NCBI GenBank assembly: GCA_018982785.1
Contig: JAHHEN010000004.1
Span: forward strand, 67,001 to 131,000
Direction: 5' to 3'
Length of the DNA stretch: 64,000 nucleotides
Source of the DNA: Enterococcus innesii
GTDB taxonomy: Bacteria > Bacillota > Bacilli > Lactobacillales > Enterococcaceae
Both the position numbers and the translations under genes were made by a program. Each line of letters starts with the position of its first letter. Position 1 is the stretch's first letter. Positions 18,651-26,387 of the stretch are shown piece by piece. Under the pieces are notes generated by a model, which saw nothing but the letters and a program-made list of their open reading frames with translations, had not been told where the DNA came from and searched no databases.

Positions 18651-19061
18651 TTACTTAGTTTCTGTCAGACGGTAATGGTGCAATCGTTCAGCCAACGTAC
18701 CAGTATGCAGTTCAAACAAATGGTTGTCATCGTCGTAAAAATAAATAGAAGCACCTTCGCCTTTGATACGAGAACGATCTTTTTCGATCTTCAATCCTAG
18801 TCCTCGGATGCGCGTAATCAAGGAATCGATTTGAGTTGGATCGATTTTAAAGGCAATATGGTTATACGTTTTCGGCAGCTTCTGGGAGGCATCCTCCATA
18901 ACAGCAAGCCATAAGCCATCGATCAAAAAGAATTTTTCTGGGAAGTAAGAATGGGACTGGTCTCGGCTATCATAAATTTCCTCTGCTTCAAACAATGTTT
19001 CCAGCATCGTTGTCGTTTTTGCTAAATTCTGTACAATCAACGTGATATGGGAAATCTCCAT
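18651..19061 (-). CDS. fosX: Fosfomycin resistance hydrolase, FosX-like
   Basis: The 136-aa VOC-fold protein matches FosX closely in pattern. The N-terminus is ISHITLIVQNLAKTTTML with the metal His. EKFFLIDGLW carries the FosX-type Glu, TYNHIAF the second His, and GEGASIYFYDDDNHLFELHTGT the third ligand Glu. FosX is a Mn2+-dependent enzyme that opens the fosfomycin epoxide with water. The listerial FosX has about 133 aa. The gene is probably chromosomal and intrinsic. The actual resistance level cannot be read from sequence. Confidence 0.88.
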   Translation of the reverse strand: MEISHITLIVQNLAKTTTMLETLFEAEEIYDSRDQSHSYFPEKFFLIDGLWLAVMEDASQKLPKTYNHIAFKIDPTQIDSLITRIRGLGLKIEKDRSRIKGEGASIYFYDDDNHLFELHTGTLAERLHHYRLTETK

Positions 19062-19131
19062 CGCATCAACACTCCTTTGTTATGACGAAATAGGGGAAAG
19101 AGAAACAATTAGTATCAAAATAAGCATTATG

Positions 19132-19383
19132 TTAGTGATTGTGAAATACCAAGAGGAAGAGCAGAACATAAAACAGTGCATCTGTTGCGCAAGGAATAAG
19201 TTTCTTCTTGTATTTTGTCCAAAAGAAGACATTTATTAAGAAGAGGACAATCACCGTCGGTAGGCTAAAGGTCCAAGCAGGGTGTTTGATGAAAATGAAA
19301 AGCATATTTCCAATAAGAGCAAAAAGAAAAGCGCCATAAAACAGACGATAGTTACTAGGTAGATACACAAAATTGCCAAGCAT
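19132..19383 (-). CDS. Small membrane protein of unknown function
   Basis: The start at 19383 is set by a strong AGGAGGTGA site. The 83-aa product has three hydrophobic segments (LFYGAFLFALIGNMLFIFI, FSLPTVIVLFLINVFFW and ALFYVLLFLLVF), with a lysine-rich loop before the last one. No family is recognised. It lies in the accessory-looking stretch between the FosX-like gene and rpmG. Confidence 0.7.
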   Translation of the reverse strand: MLGNFVYLPSNYRLFYGAFLFALIGNMLFIFIKHPAWTFSLPTVIVLFLINVFFWTKYKKKLIPCATDALFYVLLFLLVFHNH

Positions 19384-19534
19384 GGGTTCACCTCCTATAG
19401 GCAGTATAGCATGAAAGGGGCGGCTGGTACTCAAAGTATATTGAAAGGGCAGCTGGTTCTATCAATTGTATCCATACTGAAATTTTCCATCTCGCTTCTC
19501 CTCGGGGAGTCACTCCGTATAGGGTGTGGTCGCT

Positions 19535-19852
19535 TTATTTGGCCGACAAAAATTCCTCCAAATTAATCTGGTTACCATATCTTTTCGAAGCTTCTTTATC
19601 TTTTTCTAATATTACGGAGGTTAAATCAATGTTAGCAACACTAGCAATAGCAATTGTGTAATGTAAAACATCAGCAAGCTCTTTCTCAAGAGATGTATCC
19701 ACTCTGTTTTTTCTTCCATTTGCTTGATTGAGAGCCTCAGCTACTTCTCCAATTTCTTCGACGAGTTTCATGAATAAACTTTCAGGCGTCCCTTTATCAT
19801 TGTATTTATTGGACAGGTAATCTTGAATATCTTTGATTGATAAACTTTCCAT
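19535..19852 (-). CDS. MazG-like nucleotide pyrophosphohydrolase
   Basis: The 105-aa protein has the MazG fold signature. KLVEEIGEVAEALNQ supplies the first metal ligands and KELADVLHYTIAIASVANIDL the second. The start at 19852 follows AGGAGG. It is distinct from the YpjD at 13.6 kb (different spacing and sequence). Such short stand-alone MazG proteins are often found near mobile or accessory genes. The substrate is unknown. Confidence 0.82.
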   Translation of the reverse strand: MESLSIKDIQDYLSNKYNDKGTPESLFMKLVEEIGEVAEALNQANGRKNRVDTSLEKELADVLHYTIAIASVANIDLTSVILEKDKEASKRYGNQINLEEFLSAK

Positions 19853-19919
19853 TAAGAACCTCCTCATTGAACTGAAATTTTTTATTATAATTTATTAAAA
19901 TCTTAGAAGTAGTATATTA

Positions 19920-20216
19920 CTAGACAAAGCTTATAGCAACAGCTAATTGTAGGGGATCAGGTTGTAGCAACTGTACAACGTCGTGTAAATCAACTACTAT
20001 AAGACAGAAAGCCCTCTTACTCAGATTCGAGTAGGAGGGCTTTTTGCGTTTTGTGATCAATTGTTCTAATTCTGCCAATTCCTCAAGAGATGCGTTTTTG
20101 ATGTAACCTTTTGCTCCAGAGCGATTGCGGACGTGTTTCATTTGTTCTTTATTCTTTTCTTGCCATCTTCTCGAAGCTTTAAGTTGAGCATCAGATATTT
20201 TCTTTTCAGTCAACAC
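19920..20216 (-). CDS. Small basic protein, C-terminus probably frameshifted
   Basis: Residues 1-60 form a lysine/arginine-rich helical protein (SDAQLKASRRWQEKNKEQMK, then SLEELAELEQLI) that resembles small plasmid- and phage-associated basic proteins in Lactobacillales. I cannot name the family. AGGAAGGAG precedes GTG 20216 (TTG 20213 is also possible). As sequenced, the frame continues through a perfect hairpin at 20009-20046, which is unlikely for a real C-terminus. One extra A in the A5 run just before the hairpin would end the protein at TAA 20017-20019. Confidence 0.5.
   Translation of the reverse strand: MLTEKKISDAQLKASRRWQEKNKEQMKHVRNRSGAKGYIKNASLEELAELEQLITKRKKPSYSNLSKRAFCLIVVDLHDVVQLLQPDPLQLAVAISFV
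20009..20046. terminator. Terminator-like hairpin
   Basis: GCCCTCTTACTC and GAGTAGGAGGGC form a 12-bp stem with a six-base loop and a T5 tail on the plus strand. The minus-strand tail is only T3. It may end the basic-protein gene on the minus strand, or an unseen plus-strand transcript. Confidence 0.7.
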
Positions 20217-20228
20217 TCGCACTCCTTC

Positions 20229-20351
20229 CTAAAAAAGTTGAATAAGCTTTATTACAATAGAGATGGCGATTAAAACCACAAGTATCACCGAGGTAAAATT
20301 TAGAGTTTTCCTTCTTTTTAAATTCTTCGACATTAGATTCATTCTTTTCAT
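20229..20351 (-). CDS. Possible 40-aa single-pass membrane peptide
   Basis: A 41-codon frame encodes a basic N-terminus (MSKNLKRRKTLN) followed by one long hydrophobic helix (SVILVVLIAISIVIKLIQLF). It stops just before the Shine-Dalgarno of the basic-protein gene, so the two could form an operon. There is no good ribosome binding site for its ATG, so confidence is low. A competing longer frame (20206-20415) looks like a shadow. Confidence 0.35.
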   Translation of the reverse strand: MKRMNLMSKNLKRRKTLNFTSVILVVLIAISIVIKLIQLF

Positions 20352-20594
20352 TTACATAAAGATAAAGAGTAGTGACGATTGATGATGAACTGCAAAAAAG
20401 TAGCACTAGTTTCAAAAAGTTGTGGCTGATGGTTACGTCTGGCTAGCTGGATCGGAGCAGTGGAAACCGTCGTTATTCGGCAGTAATCTAAGTCAATAAC
20501 TGCAAAATTAACCTTTCATCCATGGAAAAGTCGGCGAGGGGTATTTATGTTCGAATGGTAATCTTAAATCTACGTTGAAAGTATTGATTCAAAA

Positions 20595-20639
20595 AAGAAG
20601 TTCGCAAACGCCTTGGTTATCAGCGTTTGCGAACTTCTT
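20595..20639 (-). terminator. Terminator of rpmG
   Basis: A perfect 17-bp inverted repeat (AAGAAGTTCGCAAACGC with GCGTTTGCGAACTTCTT) lies right after the rpmG stop. Confidence 0.9.
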
Positions 20640-20647
20640 AAATAGTA

Positions 20648-20797
20648 TTATTTTGTTTCGCGGTGTAAAGTAACTTTTCTTTCACGTGGGCAATATTTTT
20701 TCTTTTCCAAACGATCAGGATTGTTACGTTTGTTTTTGTTTGATAAGTAGTTGCGTTCTTTACAAGAAGTGCACTCTAATGTGATGTTTACGCGCAT
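20648..20797 (-). CDS. rpmG: 50S ribosomal protein L33
   Basis: The 49-aa protein begins [19 protein letters not shown] and ends in KVTLHRETK, typical of enterococcal L33. It has one CxxC pair and a single Cys in YCPRER, so the second zinc pair is incomplete, as in several Lactobacillales L33 paralogues. AGGGGGAAAA precedes the ATG at 20797. The longer frame upstream is not the start. Firmicutes carry several rpmG copies, and this one stands alone with its own terminator. Confidence 0.95.
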   Translation of the reverse strand: MRVNITLECTSCKERNYLSNKNKRNNPDRLEKKKYCPRERKVTLHRETK

Positions 20798-20933
20798 GAT
20801 TTTCCCCCTAACGATACAAGAATCCTCTAAGAAATCTCTCAGACTAAAATATAATAGCATGTTTCGTGTGGGAATGCTAGCTTTTTCCTGAAATTTGTTA
20901 AGTAGTTTTACTTGACGAATTTCTTGAAACCCA

Positions 20934-21890
20934 TTAGTCCAATTTGCTCTGGATATCTTCGATCATTTTGGTATAGGCGATCGGACCATTGTAGAGCCAG
21001 CTTGATTCAGGACCGAATTCCCATAAATGATTGTTTTTAACTGCATCAAGATTTTGCCAGACTTGTTCGCTGAAAAAATCAGCGCCTTTATCACTATTCA
21101 CTAAAATCAAGTAATCGGCATCCAATTCTGCCAATTTTTCCAGAGAAACGGCAGACCAGTCAGCAGTGGCACTTTCACTGATTTCTGAAACCAGTGTGGG
21201 AACTTCAAAACCGAGTTCGTGATAAAGTAGCTGACCACTTGATTTTGTTTCTGAAACCATGAAGACGGAATTATTGACCACCCATAAAACAGCGATCGAC
21301 TTGCCTTTGATTTGATCAGCATAAGCTTCTTTGGTAGCAGCGACTAAATCATCATAATCAGCTTCTACTTGGGCAGCTTGCTCTTCTTTGTGTAAGACCT
21401 TTGCGATATCTGTCAGACGTTCACGCCAGGTTACTTCCTCGCCATTTGTGACCACATAGGTCGGCGCGATCTTGCTGTATTGTTCATATTTGTCACCTTC
21501 CACCATGGAACTGCTGTCCATCAGTAGCAGGTCTGGTTCAAAGCTCAAGACATCTTCATAGGGCAGATCATAATTGATTCTTGGCACATCTGCTAGTTTG
21601 TCTTGCAAGTATGCTTGATCACTGTCATTGCCGACGGTCCATTGAGCAACCGGTGTTACCCCTAAAGCAACCAAATAATCTTCCAAATAACTACCGATCA
21701 CCCGTTGTGGGTTTTCGGGAACAGTGACTTCATTTCCCATCGCATCGGTAAAGGTTGCTATTTCTGAAGAAGTAGTGGCTGATCCACTGCTATCCGTTGA
21801 GTCATTATTCGTGCCGCAAGCACCCAGTAGGGTAAGGGAGCAGGCAGCTAGTAGGGTAAGCCAAGTACTTCTTTTTGACCATTGTTTCAT
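20934..21890 (-). CDS. Iron(III)-siderophore ABC transporter, substrate-binding lipoprotein
   Basis: The 318-aa protein has a lipoprotein signal peptide with lipobox LLGAC (Cys 25), a Ser/Thr-rich linker and a periplasmic-binding-protein type III fold (FecB/FhuD family) with [21 protein letters not shown] at the mature N-terminus. It would be anchored outside the membrane and bring a ferric siderophore to the permeases. It is divergent from the ATPase/permease genes, and three Fur-like boxes fill the shared intergenic region. The precise ligand cannot be read from sequence. Confidence 0.92.
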   Translation of the reverse strand: MKQWSKRSTWLTLLAACSLTLLGACGTNNDSTDSSGSATTSSEIATFTDAMGNEVTVPENPQRVIGSYLEDYLVALGVTPVAQWTVGNDSDQAYLQDKLADVPRINYDLPYEDVLSFEPDLLLMDSSSMVEGDKYEQYSKIAPTYVVTNGEEVTWRERLTDIAKVLHKEEQAAQVEADYDDLVAATKEAYADQIKGKSIAVLWVVNNSVFMVSETKSSGQLLYHELGFEVPTLVSEISESATADWSAVSLEKLAELDADYLILVNSDKGADFFSEQVWQNLDAVKNNHLWEFGPESSWLYNGPIAYTKMIEDIQSKLD

Positions 21891-21937
21891 AAAAACACTT
21901 CCTCCTTTGTTACATGTTGAGCACTTATTGCTTTAAT

Positions 21938-21952
21938 TGAGAATAGTTCTCA
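21938..21952. promoter_or_regulatory. Fur-like box 1
   Basis: TGAGAATAGTTCTCA is a 7-1-7 palindrome with one mismatch, related to the Fur-family motif TGATAATNATTATCA. It lies about 50 bp from the binding-protein start. Confidence 0.6.
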
Positions 21953-21957
21953 TTTGC

Positions 21958-21972
21958 TGATAGCTATTATCA
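21958..21972. promoter_or_regulatory. Fur-like box 2
   Basis: TGATAGCTATTATCA matches the 7-1-7 Fur motif at 12 of 14 defined positions. It sits five bases from box 1. Confidence 0.6.
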
Positions 21973-22055
21973 CGAAGAATCCCTCGTTTGTCAATCATAT
22001 TTTTTTATTTCCTTTTTTTAGAACTATTGACGAATAGCAGGATTACATTCATAAT

Positions 22056-22070
22056 TGATAAGCATTATCA
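22056..22070. promoter_or_regulatory. Fur-like box 3, in front of the ATPase gene
   Basis: TGATAAGCATTATCA matches the 7-1-7 Fur motif at 13 of 14 positions. It lies 22 bp upstream of the ATPase ATG. Confidence 0.7.
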
Positions 22071-22092
22071 ATCAATTATTTTGGGGACGAAT

Positions 22093-22881
22093 ATGGCGAA
22101 ATTACGAACAGTTGACTTAAGTGTCGGCTATCAAAAACAAAAAATTGTGCAAAATCTAACAATCGAGATACCAGAAGGAAAAATCATCGGGTTGATTGGT
22201 CCGAATGGCAGTGGAAAATCGACATTTTTAAAGGCACTCGCCCGAATTTTACAGCCTTTGTCTGGTGAGGTCCTATTAGATGCCCAAAACCTACAGAACA
22301 TTAAAACCAAAGAAGTGGCTAAAAAGATTGCGCTGCTTTCTCAAGTTAGCGACTCATCGATTGGCTTGACGATTCGCGAAATCGTTTCTTACGGTCGTTT
22401 TCCCTATCAAAAAGGACTGAATAGTCTATCGGAACAAGATCTTGCGGCGATCGACTGGTCCTTGCAGGCAACGGGTTTGACGGCACTAGCAGATGAAACG
22501 ATCAGCACGCTGTCAGGGGGACAAAAACAGCGCGTATGGATCATGGCACTGGCGCAAGATACGGATATCGTGATTTTAGATGAACCAACGACTTTTTTAG
22601 ATCCTGCGCATCAATTAGAAATTTTGCTCTTATTACAGCAAATCAATAAAACCTACGGAAAAACGATCATTATGTCGATTCATGACCTGAATCATGCGTC
22701 ACGTTTTTCTGATTATATTTACGCATTAAAAGGTGGAGAGCTGTTGGTTTCCGGTACACCGGAAACAGTGCTGACCAAAGAATGGCTGCAACGTTTGTTT
22801 GAAATCGATGCCGTGTTAGGTACCTTTCCTAATAGTACAAAGCCGTTGGTCTTGACCTATGAGTTAGGAGCCCAAGCATGA
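22093..22881 (+). CDS. Iron-siderophore ABC transporter, ATP-binding protein
   Basis: The ~262-aa ATPase has Walker A GPNGSGKST, the ABC signature LSGGQKQRVW, Walker B VILDEPTTFLD and the H-loop SIHDLNHASRFSD. It belongs to the FecE/FhuC group. The start is taken at ATG 22093 (MAKLRTVDLSVGY) after GGGGA. The frame extends to 21988 without a site and would run through the Fur box. Its stop overlaps the first permease start (ATGA). Confidence 0.93.
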   Translation: MAKLRTVDLSVGYQKQKIVQNLTIEIPEGKIIGLIGPNGSGKSTFLKALARILQPLSGEVLLDAQNLQNIKTKEVAKKIALLSQVSDSSIGLTIREIVSYGRFPYQKGLNSLSEQDLAAIDWSLQATGLTALADETISTLSGGQKQRVWIMALAQDTDIVILDEPTTFLDPAHQLEILLLLQQINKTYGKTIIMSIHDLNHASRFSDYIYALKGGELLVSGTPETVLTKEWLQRLFEIDAVLGTFPNSTKPLVLTYELGAQA

Positions 22882-23858
22882 AAAAATTTCCTTGGTTGCT
22901 GCTGCTTTTTAGCGGCTGCTTTATTATCTGTTTCTTTTTAGCGATCACTCAAGGAGCGGCCAACCTTTCTTTTGAAACGATTGGGGATGCTGTCTTTGCT
23001 TTTGATTATGAGAATCAGCTGCATCAAGTCTTGCGCAATATTCGGTTGCCGCGTGTTTTGGCTGCTTTTCTAGTAGGAAGCTGTTTTGCTGTTACAGGAG
23101 CCATCATGCAGGGGATTACGAGAAATCCCTTGGCAGACGGTGGTCTTTTAGGTGTCAATAGTGGGGCTGCCTTGGGACTAGCGATCGCATTTATCCTCTT
23201 TCCTAGTGTGCAACCGAGTCAAGCGGCGCTGTTTTCCTTTTTTGGTGCGTTTGCGGCAACTGGGCTGCTTTTTTTACTGACCAGATACGCCAAACTAGGC
23301 ATGTCGCCCACGGGACTGATTTTGGCTGGTGTGGCATTAAGTTCTTTTTTCTCAGCCATTAGTCAAACTCTGTCATTGCAATTTGATTTAAACCAAGAGC
23401 TAGCCTTTTGGTTTATCGGTGGTGCGGCGAATGTGACTTGGCAACAACTGCGTTTTGTGGGACCCATCTATCTGATAGCCATCGTTTTTGTGCTACGTCT
23501 AGGAAAAGCCCTCAATCTGTTAGCGCTAGGAGATGACACCGTTATTTCATTAGGGAAGCATCCGCATCTGATTCGGGCATCTGCCTTACTGTTAGTCGTA
23601 GTTTTGGCGGGAATGGCGGTTTCGCTTGTTGGACCGGTCAGTTTTGTCGGCTTAATGGTTCCTCATGTCGTGCGAGGAATGGTGGGTAAAAACTATCAAC
23701 TGATTTTGCCTTTGACGATCATCGGAGGCGGGACTCTAGTGATGGCCGCTGATCTGGCAGGTCGCTTGATCAATCCCCCTTTTGAGACGCCATTTGGGAT
23801 ACTGATGGCGTTGATCGGTGTGCCTTTTCTATTGGTCAAGATACGGAGGGAAGACTGA
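22878..23858 (+). CDS. Iron-siderophore ABC transporter, FecCD permease 1
   Basis: The 326-aa integral membrane protein has the FecCD features: RLPRVLAAFLVGSCFAVTGAIMQGITRNPLADGGLLGVNSGAA near the N-terminus, SFVGLMVPHVVRG, and about ten hydrophobic segments. It forms the channel with permease 2. It overlaps the ATPase gene by four bases and permease 2 by one, so the three are translated together. Confidence 0.93.
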   Translation: MKKFPWLLLLFSGCFIICFFLAITQGAANLSFETIGDAVFAFDYENQLHQVLRNIRLPRVLAAFLVGSCFAVTGAIMQGITRNPLADGGLLGVNSGAALGLAIAFILFPSVQPSQAALFSFFGAFAATGLLFLLTRYAKLGMSPTGLILAGVALSSFFSAISQTLSLQFDLNQELAFWFIGGAANVTWQQLRFVGPIYLIAIVFVLRLGKALNLLALGDDTVISLGKHPHLIRASALLLVVVLAGMAVSLVGPVSFVGLMVPHVVRGMVGKNYQLILPLTIIGGGTLVMAADLAGRLINPPFETPFGILMALIGVPFLLVKIRRED

Positions 23859-24837
23859 TGAAAAAAACACTCTTTCTTTTTTTTTTCTACTGGTGATGGC
23901 CGCTTTTTTAGGAAGTGTCATGGTGGGAAAAACAATTTTATCCTTTCAGGCATTAGGGGCAATCTTTCAAGGAACGGCGTCTTCAAGTCAAGTACTGACG
24001 TTTACTGAGTTTCGACTGCCACGGGCTTGTCTGGCATTGATCGCCGGCGGTGCCTTTGGTTTTTCTGGGTTTGTCTTGCAAGGGGTGACGAGAAATGAGC
24101 TGGCTGATGCAAGTATCGTAGGAATCAACAATGGCGCGGGTCTCTTTGTAATGATCTACTTAGGGTTTTATACCCAAGGATCGCAGCTCTTGCCTTTTGT
24201 TGGGATCATCGGTGGTTTATTAGCTGCATTACTGGTCTATTTGATTGCCTATAAGCACCGTCAATTGTTGTCGATGGAGCGAGTGCTGCTGGCGGGAATC
24301 GCTGTCAATGCAGGGTTGGCGGCGGCTACCTTACTTTTTACGGTGGAATTATCAAAAGATCGCTATCGCTTTGTAGCAGCATGGCTTTCAGGTTCGATTT
24401 GGGGAACTTCTTGGCAGCAAATCACCAGTCTGCTTCCTTGGGTCATCGTATTGTCTGCCGCAGCGTTCTGGACCGTACCAAGGCTTAATTTACTTGGCTT
24501 TGGCGAGGAGCAGGCAATTAGCTTAGGGGTTTCTTTGACCCGTTTGCGGACGTGGTTTTTAGTGATCGCGGTTGGTTTGGCTGCCAGTACGGTTGGCTAT
24601 ACCGGTAATTTAGCCTTTGTTGGCTTATTAGCGCCTCATATCGCCAAGGGGCTCATCGGCAGAGAATCTCGCAGTGCCTTTTTCTTAGCCGGAATGATCG
24701 GCAGTCTGCTAGTCTTAGTCAGTGATACGATCGGCCGTTTACTATTGACCAGCGGTGAGATCCCAGCTGGTATCATCATTTCTATCGTAGGGGCACCGTA
24801 CTTCGTCTACATACTGATCCGACGCAAGGGGCGATAA
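23858..24837 (+). CDS. Iron-siderophore ABC transporter, FecCD permease 2 (frameshifted near start)
   Basis: The ~326-aa FecCD permease (RLPRACLALIAGGAFGFSGFVLQGVTRNELADASIVGINNGAG, FVGLLAPHIAKG) has ten predicted membrane segments. The natural start ATG 23858 shares its A with the permease 1 stop, but as sequenced this frame stops after 12 codons. The run of T at 23877-23886 is ten long. Eleven would join MKKTLFLFFF to the downstream LLVMAAFLGS frame. The long frame from 23818 lies inside permease 1 and is an artefact of this loss. Confidence 0.9.
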
Positions 24838-24927
24838 GCAAAAAGTCATGATCTTGCCAAGAAATCTGCGATTCTAGTTTGCTATTTGGACACAGTTTTT
24901 GGTACTATTTCTGAGAGGAGTGATCCA

Positions 24928-25467
24928 ATGGAAAAACCAGTCATTAGAGAGCACATGATCCAAACATTAAAAAAAATGCCGAGCAAGCAAAAGCAGCAGA
25001 AAGAAACGGTGATTTTGCAGTTGCTGTTTTCTTCTCAGATTTGGCAAACGGCTGAGTCAGTAGGTGTGATCCGCTCGTTGCCATTTGAATTTGATACAGC
25101 GGCTATTTTTGCTAAAGGATTTGAACAAAACAAACGAATCGCAGTGCCGAAAGCACAACAAAAAAAATTGCAGTTTTATCATGTGGAGCCGACAACGCGT
25201 TATGAAGCGTCGGCATTTGGGGTTGAAGAGCCGATCAGTGAGCAAGAAGCCCATCACTTGGATTTGCTGATTGTTCCGGGTTTGGCTTTTTCGAAAACAG
25301 GCTATCGCATCGGCTTTGGCGGTGGCTATTATGATCGTTTCTTGTCAGCTTTCGATGGCAAGACCGTTTCTTTGGTCTTCGGAGAGCAATTCAACGATCA
25401 ATGGACACCAGATGTATTCGACATCCCAATCGATAAAATCTATACGGATTCGCTTATTCGCACGTAA
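24928..25467 (+). CDS. yqgN: 5-formyltetrahydrofolate cyclo-ligase
   Basis: The 179-aa MTHFS-family enzyme converts 5-formyl-THF to methenyl-THF with ATP. The signature GYRIGFGGGYYDRFL near the C-terminus is clear, as are the PKAQQKKLQFY and LIVPGLAFSK strands. The ATG 24928 follows GAGAGGAG. It starts the yqgN-rhomboid-yqgQ-glcK cluster, which is conserved in Bacillus. Confidence 0.93.
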   Translation: MEKPVIREHMIQTLKKMPSKQKQQKETVILQLLFSSQIWQTAESVGVIRSLPFEFDTAAIFAKGFEQNKRIAVPKAQQKKLQFYHVEPTTRYEASAFGVEEPISEQEAHHLDLLIVPGLAFSKTGYRIGFGGGYYDRFLSAFDGKTVSLVFGEQFNDQWTPDVFDIPIDKIYTDSLIRT

Positions 25468-25479
25468 AGGAGCACGTCA

Positions 25480-26147
25480 ATGAATTCTCAAATGAAAAGA
25501 TGGCTGAATCAGCCGGTCTTCACGTATCTATTTTTAGCTATCCAAACAATTGTGTTTATCTTAGGTTATTTTAGTCCCTCTATTCAATCAGGCGGGGTGA
25601 TGTTTGGTCCGTTTGTCGTCTATTTAAATGAATATTGGCGTTTCGTTACCCCAATCTTTCTACATTTCGGGTTGGCACATTTTGCGATCAACTCTGTGAT
25701 TCTCTATTATATGGGGCAGCAAGTAGAAGCCATCTATGGTCATAGCCGCTTTTTTGCCTTGTATTTACTAAGCGGTATCATGGGCAATACCATGAGTTTC
25801 GCATTCAACCAAATAGGGGTTCAATCAGCAGGCGCTAGTACTTCATTATTCGGGCTTTTCGGGGCATTTTTGATCTTAGGTTGGCATTTTAGAAATGATT
25901 ACCGCATCCAAGCAATGGTACGACAATTTGCCTTATTCGTTGGATTGAACCTAGTTTTTGGGGTGTTTGATCAAACGATCGATATGTGGGGACACATTGG
26001 GGGATCCTCGGCGGGTTATTGTTAGGGAATCTTTTGGCATTGCCAAAGAACTACGGAAAATATTCGATCCACACCAGAATCCTCTCTGGCGTACTCTTTG
26101 TTTTCTTATTGGCTATTTTTGTAATATATGGTTTTAAAAAATATTAA
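25480..26147 (+). CDS. gluP: Rhomboid intramembrane serine protease, frameshifted
   Basis: The ~222-aa GlpG/GluP-type protein has six predicted membrane segments. The catalytic serine lies in AGASTSLFGLFGAF, and the catalytic histidine in the last conserved helix (DMWGHIGG). A G5 run (25999-26003) just after the histidine codon shifts the frame and stops translation at residue 181. One more G restores GHIGGILGGLLLGN and the frame runs to TAA 26145-26147. B. subtilis gluP is longer because it has a TPR tail, which is absent here. It lies between yqgN and yqgQ, as in Bacillus. Confidence 0.88.
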
Positions 26148-26177
26148 TTACTTGTATAATAAGCAGGAAGTGGTTAA

Positions 26178-26387
26178 ATGGAAACGTTATATGACGTACA
26201 ACAATTACTGAAACAATTTGGTGTTTACGTATATGTCGGCAAGCGGATCTACGATATAGAACTGATGCAAATCGAGCTGAAGAACTTTTATGACAGTCGC
26301 TTGATAGATCGGGATGTATATCTGACTGCCCGGCGAATTCTTACGCGGGAGCATCGAATTGAAGAAAGCCGGGAGGAAAACAAGTGA
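26178..26387 (+). CDS. yqgQ: YqgQ family protein (DUF910)
   Basis: The 69-aa helical protein matches the YqgQ family (LYDVQQLLKQFGVYVYVGKRIYDIELM). A possible nucleic-acid-binding role has been suggested from structure, but the function is unknown. It is coupled to glcK: its TGA overlaps the glcK start. Confidence 0.9.
   Translation: METLYDVQQLLKQFGVYVYVGKRIYDIELMQIELKNFYDSRLIDRDVYLTARRILTREHRIEESREENK

Noticed and set aside
19868-20008. Plus-strand small RNA ending at the hairpin 20009-20046
   Set aside because: A TATAAT (19886-19891) exists, but no -35 fits and the same bases can serve the divergent MazG promoter; not enough evidence.
20206-20415. 69-aa minus-strand frame
   Set aside because: No good start site; a shorter frame with a helix over the same bases (20229-20351) is more plausible.
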